Shown here: positions 57,041-64,000 of the stretch, in pieces | How the letters are laid out: every line of letters begins with the position of its first letter | Position numbering within the stretch: position 1 is the stretch's first letter | Assembly: GCA_958450325.1 (NCBI GenBank) | Contig: OY288256.1 | Span: 14,664,557-14,728,556, forward strand | From: Agrostemma githago | Taxonomy: Eukaryota; Streptophyta; Magnoliopsida; Caryophyllales; Caryophyllaceae | Direction: 5' to 3' | Length of the DNA stretch: 64,000 nt | Notes under the pieces: generated by a model | Told to the model about the DNA's origin: nothing | Databases searched by the model: none | What the model saw: only the letters and a program-made list of their open reading frames with translations | Position numbers and translations under genes: made by a program

Positions 57041-57645
57041 TGACCGAGTTGATGATCCAATTGGTTTGTTGATAAATCGAGCTCCAGCTGTTGAGTGGGA
57101 GGGACCTCTTGACCATTTGCTGCGATTTGGAGTTGACGCCTTTCCCTTTACACCCGAGAGGCTCTCCTGGACTACTCAGTGTGAAGAAAGCACATTCTCC
57201 TGCAACTCATGGCTTCCTCTTTCCTGTTTTTTGCGCTCCGAACCCTTAAATCCTACATTTCTTTGTAAAGGCGACGTAGAAAGAGTGCCCATTTCTCATC
57301 TTGATCGTAAGTGTGTGGGTTTGTATCTCTGCCAAACTGGAAATTCATAAAAAAAATACAATTGTTTGGGCGTGGAGTTTGAGATTGTCCTGGTATGCGT
57401 ACATGCCTTTCAATGACTTTGCCGACCCTCGATTGTTCCAAGACCGTATCAATTCCACCTTGAGGGACCAAAATATATCTTGGTGGGTGGTACCCTTCGT
57501 CAACTGGGTAAGCAGAAGGCTCTCCCGAATCTCCCAACTCTTTCACTATGATTCCCATGATGGTCGGCTGATAATCATAGACCTGATATCTAAGTCCGTG
57601 GAGCTTCATGACGAAGCAGCATTCATACAACAATTTTGATTCCCT
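57030..57645 (+). pseudogene. Thioredoxin-fold (nucleoredoxin-like) gene fragment
   Basis: A plus-strand frame reads LLRFGVDAFPFTPERL, a hallmark that ends thioredoxin-like repeats in plant nucleoredoxins. KGDVERVPISHLDRKCVGLY follows, resembling the start of the next repeat, then EFEIVLVCV in another frame and RLSRISQLFHYDSHDGRLII near 57550. Frames shift at least twice. The assignment rests on a few motifs; sieve-element-occlusion-like proteins share this fold and are an alternative. Confidence 0.45.
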
Positions 57646-58065
57646 GATATTGGAAGTTCTTGTGCAATGCCACGGTTGGTACTCCCCTCAGACCCTAAGC
57701 ACTCTGATTTTGTAACGAAGACGATATTCAGTAAGGACGATATTCAGCCCCCATAATCGCATATTTTGCTACATTAATTATGATAATGGGTAACAGTTTC
57801 TGTTATGTCTTTGCTGTTATTTATTAATTTAATCTAATTATTCTGCAGGTCGTCGCTGCTTCATTGCAAGGTGTTTCTTCCTTTGCCAGGGGAAGAGTAC
57901 TTCTTTCCTGATCTCCCACTTTTACTCAGATTCTGCACTACTTTTACTCACCGTCTTTTGCTTTTTGGTCTTCCAAGAAATCAGGATCAATGTAAGCAGT
58001 AGCCACTGAGAGAAAGACAAGAAAAGACGCATTTTCCTCAATCAGCATCACTGTAAGCAGTGATT
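57646..58065. other. Non-coding spacer
   Basis: No gene or element recognised. Confidence 0.5.
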
Positions 58066-58510
58066 GTGAGATCATTGGACACGGGATAAAAGAGGCCGAC
58101 ATTAACAGTGAACTTGAGATATCAGATGTTGTACTGGATATGAAATATCAGGACGAGTTAAGTTGAGATAGAGAAACCGTCCAATGAGACTCTTGTACTG
58201 CTCAGGATTTTCCAGCAGCTTGCCATCCATCAGTACTAAGTTTAAGTCCCCTGGGCAACGGAAACTGAGTGTCGGTACAGTTTTCCGTTCCTATGTCGCG
58301 AAGAATATCAGTGATGTACTTCCTTTGGTGCGAGAGAATCCCTAACTCATTACGAGCCACTTCTAACCCCCAAGAAATAATGAAGTGGACCCAAATCTTT
58401 AATTGAAAATGCAGAATCCAAATTACGCTTTAGCTTGAGCAATGATAGATTCATCATTACCAGATAACAGTACATCATCTACATCGACTACTCCGTATTA
58501 TTACAAAGTC
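58066..58510 (-). pseudogene. Second copy of the copia RT fragment
   Basis: Direct duplication of about 56344-56750: both start GAGATCATTGGACACGGGAT and share the KYITDIL and S-F-Q-F-P-like segments. This copy keeps an extra piece (GCGAGAGAATCCCTAACTC) missing from the first, so neither derives simply from the other. Confidence 0.8.
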
Positions 58511-58589
58511 CAGATGAAACAGGTTGTTGTATAGTTGTTTGGGAAGAGTAGTCCTTGTAGTGAAATAAGTCTTCTTTGATCACCTTCAA

Positions 58590-58960
58590 TTGATCATAGT
58601 TAGGCGGGACCTGGAAACTTGGTTCCATTATCACTACAAATCACCTCGACTCGAGTATCAAATTGGATGTTCACAAGAGCTAAAAACCTCATAATAAGAC
58701 CCGGTAGTTGACCCTTGTTCTGAAATAGAAAAAAAATCTCAAGTGTTACGGGAATAATCATCAAGAATTGTGAGAAAATAACGAGCACCACTCAAATCGA
58801 GGCCGGGGTTTTGATCGACTTACCTCTTGTCTGGTATCAGAATGTGCAAGCCGTTGCTTTATGTCCCTGTCTATTGAAAAGAAGACCTCTTGTAATCCCC
58901 TATAAATTCTAACGCAATACAGTGGCGGAAACACGGTAGATTTGGGATTAAAATACACTG
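58590..58960 (-). pseudogene. Ty1/copia integrase fragment
   Basis: Reads GARYFLTILDDYSRNT and NIQFDTRVEVICSDNGTKF, the first two Asp motifs of a copia integrase core. Upstream is a degenerate HSDTR/QRLAH stretch. Frameshifted; with the RT piece at 58066 it is the remains of one copia element on the minus strand. Confidence 0.75.
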
Positions 58961-59547
58961 ATATTCTAAATTTTACAAGAAGAACGGTCAGTCAATACAA
59001 AGACCACTTTTTACAAAAGTGCTAAAAATAAAAATTCTCCAAATGGGTTTGTGGACACGACATAGGTTCACCCCGACGCGGCCACGCGCGGGTTTAATTT
59101 GGGTAGGCGAATGAATCTCCATATGAGAATGGATCGAATTGAAATTTAAGTCAAAATGGACTCGCCACCGAACTTTGTGGGAGTTCAGACCCGTTCGAGC
59201 CCACTCTATGTCGTTATGGGCCCTACACAAAGTACGACCCACTTCGATTTCAGAGTTTATTGGGCTCGTCTCTTTGCATTGCGATACCGATACCGTCACT
59301 ACCGGTTATCGTGTATTGAATGACTCTCGTGCTCCAACGGTTTCGGGCATCCGGAAACCGAGGTTCTGAGTAAGGGGTGAGGGTACGTGTTAGGAAGCCC
59401 ACTAAGGACACCCAACCCCGCCCACAGTTAGCGGCCTCTACTAAGACATCGTTTGACTTTCTAATATGCGCGTTAGTAATCCGGTGAAATGTTATGCAAA
59501 CAACGTTTTACAATATATAGAAATTGAATGGGTTGCTACATCATTTT

Positions 59548-60582
59548 TAGAGGTGATCAAATGGCCCAAACCCATAAGCCTGGCCCAGCCCGACCCGCTT
59601 TTTTTAAGGGATTGGGCCTTATATTATGGCCCAAAAAAGCTCATGGGCCGGCCCTAAAATGGCCGAAGTGTTTTTGTGCCGGGTTTGGGCCACGAATTTG
59701 GCCCAAATTGGGGCCCGGCCCAACCCATACTTAATAAAAATAGATAATTTTTATTACTACTTTTTAAACTTAGTGATTAGATTATAATACTCTTTAGAAA
59801 TTCTTATATAATCATACGTAATTTATGATTAATATCTCCGTAATATAATCGTAATTACTCAAAGTAATACACAATACGAGTATATATATATATGTATATA
59901 TTATATTCATGTATATTTTATTAAACATTTTAAATTTGTTACGTTATTCATTACGGAGTATATAATATTTAAAGTGATACTCCCTCCATTTATTAATGTT
60001 CTACCCATTTACTTTATACACGGTTATTAAGGAAAATGAAGAATGGAAATGAGAGAAAAATTGATACAAGTGGACCATAGTAGAAAGTATTAAAAAATGG
60101 AGATGTGAGAGACTAAAATGAAAAGAATAGAAATGGGAAGAACAATAAAAAAAGTCCCAAAAAGGAAAATGGGTAGAACATTAATAAATGAAGGGAGTAT
60201 ATGTTTGTCGATATTGTTGTTTAACATTAATTTTTAAAGAAATATTAAGATTTATAAACAAAAACATAAGTTTAAATTACTAAACGGTGATGTTAAGATA
60301 TTTATTTCATACGAGAGCGTTAAATTATAGGGCCCAAAAAGCCCATTTTGGCCCAAAAAGCCCATTTTTGCCCAAAAAGCCCATTTTGGCCCAAAAAGCC
60401 CATTTTTGCCCAAAAAGCCCATTTTGGCCCAAAAAGCCCGTTCTAGCCCGCTAGGGCCGGGTTTGGGCTTACAAAATAGGCCCACTCGTTCGGCCCGGCC
60501 CGGCCCAACCCGTTCACGCGGGCCTTTTTTATTGCTTAGGCCCAGCCCAAGCCCGCATAGGCCCGGCCCATGATCACCTCTA
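59548..60582. mobile_element. hAT-type non-autonomous element
   Basis: Perfect 12-base terminal inverted repeats TAGAGGTGATCA, flanked by 8-bp near-identical duplications ATCATTTT/GTCATTTT. Subterminal regions are GC-rich with many GGCCC/GGGCC motifs. At 60331-60445 GGCCCAAAAAGCCCATTTT repeats about seven times. No transposase. Confidence 0.85.
59980..60197. mobile_element. Stowaway MITE nested in the hAT element
   Basis: Inverted termini of about 30 bases (CTCCCTCCATTTATTAATGT at the left, the reverse complement of CTCCCTTCATTTATTAATGT at the right) with TA on both sides (59978-59979, 60198-60199). 218 bases. Confidence 0.92.
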
Positions 60583-61176
60583 GTCATTTTTAATACATCA
60601 AAATTAAGGTCGAATTGTTTAGCATGCAATGGTTCATTTATAAACGGTAAAACGCAAATAAATAAAAGCAAGGCAAAAATAAATCAGTTACAAGTTACAC
60701 GGGCGGAAATACAACCCGGCCAAAACGAAAATAGCGAATGGAAAGGAGTAACGATATAATGAAAATAAACGACACTTGGAAACGGACCCGTATATAGTAG
60801 ATGCAAGTTAGACCGTAAGTCGTGTAAATGGACGAACTTCGATCAAATACACATTATTTTGTGTATTAATCAAAGGACGGAGACACAGGACCTAGGCGTG
60901 GTGCTAGCCCGATCCCGAATCTTGATGCCTTGTCCCCACTTATCATATCGAGAAATTGGAGTCTAGATTAATCATGTGTCGGGTACGACTAAGGAGTCGT
61001 TGACACGAGATTAATAGTGAGAGACCGTCGATCAAAGTTGTTTATGTGCAATGATATGCATTAGTTTTGAAAAAAGAGATCACGTGATTGACTTTACACG
61101 CGACGACTAAAGTCGTAAAAAAGTACGAGGCGTGAATGATGCATTAAAGCTTCTCGGTTTTCCAGGCTACAGGGCC

Positions 61177-61290
61177 CACTCGATCGAGTCATGGCCTGGA
61201 CTCGATCGAGTGTGCCATTAAGGTGGCTACTGCCTGGTTTTTGGGGTGCTACTCGATCGAGTGGCCCATGGCACTCGGTCGAGTGCACCC
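61177..61290. repeat. Cluster of CACTCGATCGAGTG palindromes
   Basis: Four copies of ACTCGATCGAGT or one-base variants in 115 bases, inside the Ogre-like LTR. About 885 bases of unassigned LTR sequence without genes separates them from the second cluster. Confidence 0.9.
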
Positions 61291-62235
61291 TGTACGAGGT
61301 ATGGCTCGTTTCGTTTTTACTTGTTTAAAATCGATGGTCAACCGAATCACATATAAATATAGCATGATTTATATGCGACTCGATTTTCGGTACTCGTAAT
61401 GCATATATAATGATTACGAGACCGTTATCGGAGATTTGAAAAAGGTGACATAAGAGTCATTTTGATTCGAACCGGGACGAAATTAATTCCCTCCGCGTTA
61501 CGTCATCTATAAGAATCCTCACGGATTAAATGATGTCCGGTTTAGCGTCAATGGGTTTCGTACCGATCCTTGAAAATGGAATTAAACACGTTCAACTACG
61601 TACTATCACGATCGCGTTACGCCCTTGAGTGTCTAGGGTGATGCTCCTCGAAAGGGCTTCACCACTATCGCGACTCGTAAAGGGATTAAACGGACTTTGT
61701 GCAATAGTCGTAGTTAAACGGGTTAAACCCGAATTTGGTTTATAGATTTATAAGTACGCGGTATTAATATTAATATGATGAAAACGAATAATAAATGATG
61801 TTAGCGGTTAGATACGATAAATGAAAAATGTTAGTTGTTAGTGTTAGTAATATTGTCGTTACTATCAACATAATTATAATACATAAACATAAAAAAAACG
61901 AAAACAAAAGAGAAAGGAGATGTTGATGTTGAATGTCACACCCTCAACCTACATGCTCTTGCTTCTCGGGATACGGTTCGTCAAATGGCGGCAATGGCGC
62001 GGGAATGTCAAGATACGTAGGGAGAGTTGATGGTGTGTATAAGGTTTGTATAGACGGGTTTTATGAGTTTTTGCTCTCGAGATGCGTATGAATGTGTGTG
62101 ATGCTTGAGGGTTGAAGTTTTGGCTGAAAATGTGAGGGTTTTGATGTGTAAAGTTGGCTGAAAAATGATGAAGAAAAGTTGTTAAATGTTGTGGGTTGAT
62201 GGGGTATTTATAGAAGAAACCCCACGACCTAGGGT

Positions 62236-62345
62236 CACTCGATCGAGTGACCCTAGTGCACTCGATCAAGTGCCCTAAAAAAGAGGGCTTGCTCTGTTTA
62301 TGTGGCTCCACTCGATCGAGTGAGGCCAATCCACTCGATCGAATG
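62236..62345. repeat. Second cluster of CACTCGATCGAGTG palindromes
   Basis: Four more copies (two exact, two with one mismatch) in 110 bases of the same LTR. Confidence 0.9.
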
Positions 62346-62731
62346 GATCAGGCGGGTGAGCCTAAATAGGGAAGGAGTTAACTTTTTTTATTTTCGAATT
62401 TTGTATTTGGGCGCACATTTCTAGAAGCGCACCTGGTTGACTTTATGTGACGGGTTCGTCTTTGACCGGGTTTCGACTCGGTCGCCAAAAGACGGTTTTT
62501 ATTTTTGGTGTCGGTTTTGGCCCAAATTAGTCTCATTTTATTGGAAACGGCTCACTGGGCCTGAATTTAAGGTTAGTTTTGTGAGATTTGTATCCCGTTA
62601 AAAGCCCATGCCGGACATTACTGATTCCGAGCCCATATCCGAGCGCGTTAGAGCACGTTTACTTCCGATCATCATCGGGTGTTTTGTTGGAGACTGCTAT
62701 AGACACTAGCAGCCAAATGCGGGTGTCTACA

Positions 62732-62743
62732 GAGCCCCCACTC
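62732..62743 (-). other. Polypurine tract of the second Ogre-like element
   Basis: Minus strand AGTGGGGGCTC directly before the LTR, as at 44757-44768. Confidence 0.7.
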
Positions 62744-63282
62744 TGATTGAGGCTTGGACAAGGCGAAAGTCAGAGTAGCTACCAGGCCAATCGATGATTA
62801 AGACCTAGTAGACTTCCGATCGGGTCGTTTGTAGTCCGTTAGACTTGCGTGAAAGGGCTCGCCAGCCATAAGACATAAATCATACCTGAGTTCTTGCTAA
62901 TAGGGACGGTTGTGTGGGGAATTTGGACTTGTCGCATAAGTTCTGGGTGTGCCTGTATGTGGGCCCATCCCGTGCTAAATTGGGAGAATGTCGTCTTTAG
63001 ACTTTCCGCTGGGGGGATATATGAAGCATGCGGGCTTGCTTCTGAAGCCTCGAGTTATACCTGTACCAGTTACATAAAGCTTTGCATGCAACATTTAGGC
63101 AAAACACGACTCGCGCTGGGGAATAAAATTTTTGGAAAAAGTTAAGAATATTTTTTTGAATTTTGACAGACTGCTCGGGATGACCTAATTCCTACGTCCG
63201 TAGGAGGAGACGAGAGTCGGGCCTGTCTGCCTAGGCCTGCTTGGGCCAAGAAGGCACAGTAGCAGGGGAGCTACCAGGGTTT
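62744..63282. other. 3' untranslated region of the second Ogre-like element
   Basis: Non-coding. It shares phrases with 44580-44756 in reverse orientation (GAGGCTTGGACAAGGCGAAAG, GGGCTCGCCAGCC). Confidence 0.65.
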
Positions 63283-63288
63283 TGATGT

Positions 63289-63296
63289 TATAAATA
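63289..63296 (+). promoter_or_regulatory. TATA box of the second antisense PMD-like gene
   Basis: TATAAATA about 90 bases upstream of the ATG at 63379, in a position like that at 44053-44060. Confidence 0.65.
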
Positions 63297-63378
63297 CATC
63301 ATCCTGGCTTCTTCCTTTTCACAATTCTCAAAACTTCTTTCCTTCAAGAAAAATTTATCTCTTTCAAGAAATTCAATT

Positions 63379-64000
63379 ATGGGTATTGAGCGTCTGACTG
63401 GCATGTTGCATGATTGATCCCACCGCTTTAGGGACGCGAACAAGGTAGCCCTAAAGCAGTCGGGCATACTTCAATTGTTCTCGTTTCGCCAGATGCACGT
63501 GGACCGCCATTTTCTTGACGCTTGTCTGTCCTACTGGGACGATACCTACCACGTTTTCGCTTTTCCTCGAGGCGAAATCTGTCCTCTCCCCGAGGAGATT
63601 GCTGCCATAGGAGGGTGGAACCCACTGCTCCATCCTGCTGTCCCCTTCTCGGTTCGAGACCCTACGAGGAAATTACGGGAGTTTTTGGGGCTCTCCCATG
63701 CCGAAGTATCCCGCATGCTCGAAGGGGATACTGTTTCTATGCTTGCCTTGGCTGAGAAATTCATGAACCCGTACGACATCAGGGTTTTTCCCGTTCATAG
63801 CCGCAGGGCGTTCGCTTTCTGCATGCTTCACGTGTACGCTTTTGAAGGCTATCTGGACTTGCTGTCTTGTATGGGCAGCGTTTGCCTTCTTGTCATTGCT
63901 GACCTAATGGAGATGGAATACAGCCCTGCGTGGTTGATCACTGGGGAGATCATTCAGGGCTTGGACAACCGCAAGAGGGATGAGTCGGCCCGTTTGACTG
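63379..64000 (+). pseudogene. Antisense PMD-like gene of the second Ogre-like element, early stop, runs off the window
   Basis: ATG at 63379 opens MGIERLTGMLHD and meets TGA at codon 13, where the other copy has Trp. The same frame then stays open to the window end, reading HVDRHFLDACLSYWDDTYHV, FAFPRGEICPLPEEIAA, FLGLSHAEVSRMLEGDTVSM and PAWLITGEIIQGLDNRKRDE. It lines up with exon 1 of the gene at 42358-43958 without gaps over most of its length. The intron and exon 2 lie beyond the window. Confidence 0.85.

Larger units (their letters stand above)
59050..62731 (-). repeat. 3' LTR of the second Ogre-like element, enlarged by insertions
   Basis: On the minus strand it begins TGTAGACACCCGCATTTGGC and ends GTCGTGTCCACA, matching the ends of the LTR at 24878. 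The centre is different and includes a 1.0-kb hAT-type MITE. Without that the LTR is about 2.64 kb, longer than the 2.26-kb LTR of the other element. Confidence 0.88.
59050..64000 (-). mobile_element. Second Ogre-like element, 3' part (continues beyond the window)
   Basis: The 3' LTR (59050-62731), a polypurine tract and the antisense gene occur in mirror image to the element at 24878-47030. Gag-pol is expected on the minus strand to the right of the window. The left flank GGGTT (59045-59049) should recur as target duplication at the far end. Confidence 0.88.

Overview
The window is plant nuclear DNA made almost entirely of nested transposable elements. Evidence for a flowering plant: plant-type PIF/Harbinger, CACTA and mariner transposases, Tat-clade Ty3/gypsy retrotransposons with two RNase H domains, and decayed fragments of plant genes (chloroplast division MinD, a U-box/kinase gene, a nucleoredoxin-like gene). 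I see no intact host gene. The species cannot be told; a eudicot is likely.

Layout. (1) 1-6970: a 5.9-kb Harbinger element (417-6361, TSD TAA) lies against an inverted, internally deleted copy of itself (1-413); small MITEs follow. (2) 7209-20509: a mariner-like transposase gene split at codon 6 by a complete Tat-type LTR retrotransposon (7227-19080, TSD CATTC). The retrotransposon carries gag-pro-pol on the minus strand and a second gene set on the opposite strand with its own TATA boxes. (3) 21640-24877: one LTR and the tandem-repeat-rich 3' region of a related element with no coding part left. (4) 24878-47030: a 22-kb Ogre-like Tat element (TSD CAACT, plus strand) with broken gag-pro-pol and an open antisense gene of plant-mobile-domain (PMD) type. 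A 7.3-kb CACTA element (27451-34751, TSD ATA) is nested in its 5' untranslated region. (5) 47555-53907: an LTR element on the minus strand with an Athila-type primer-binding site, no pol, and one unusual ORF rich in Tyr, Gln and acidic residues. (6) 53950-58960: a patchwork of broken gene pieces (U-box/kinase, MinD, Ty1/copia pol, nucleoredoxin-like) on both strands. (7) 59050-64000: the 3' LTR and start of a second Ogre-like element in the opposite orientation, with a hAT-type MITE and a nested Stowaway in the LTR, and the beginning of its PMD-like antisense gene.

The most interesting theme is the antisense genes of the Tat elements. Three elements of two types each carry a gene facing pol, with its own TATA box and (where complete) its own intron. 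In the Ogre-like element this antisense gene is the only one still open while pol is dead. Nesting order from the TSDs: the mariner and the 21.6-kb element are older, the two long LTR elements inserted later (LTR pairs about 97-98% alike by eye), and the CACTA is the latest arrival inside the Ogre-like element.
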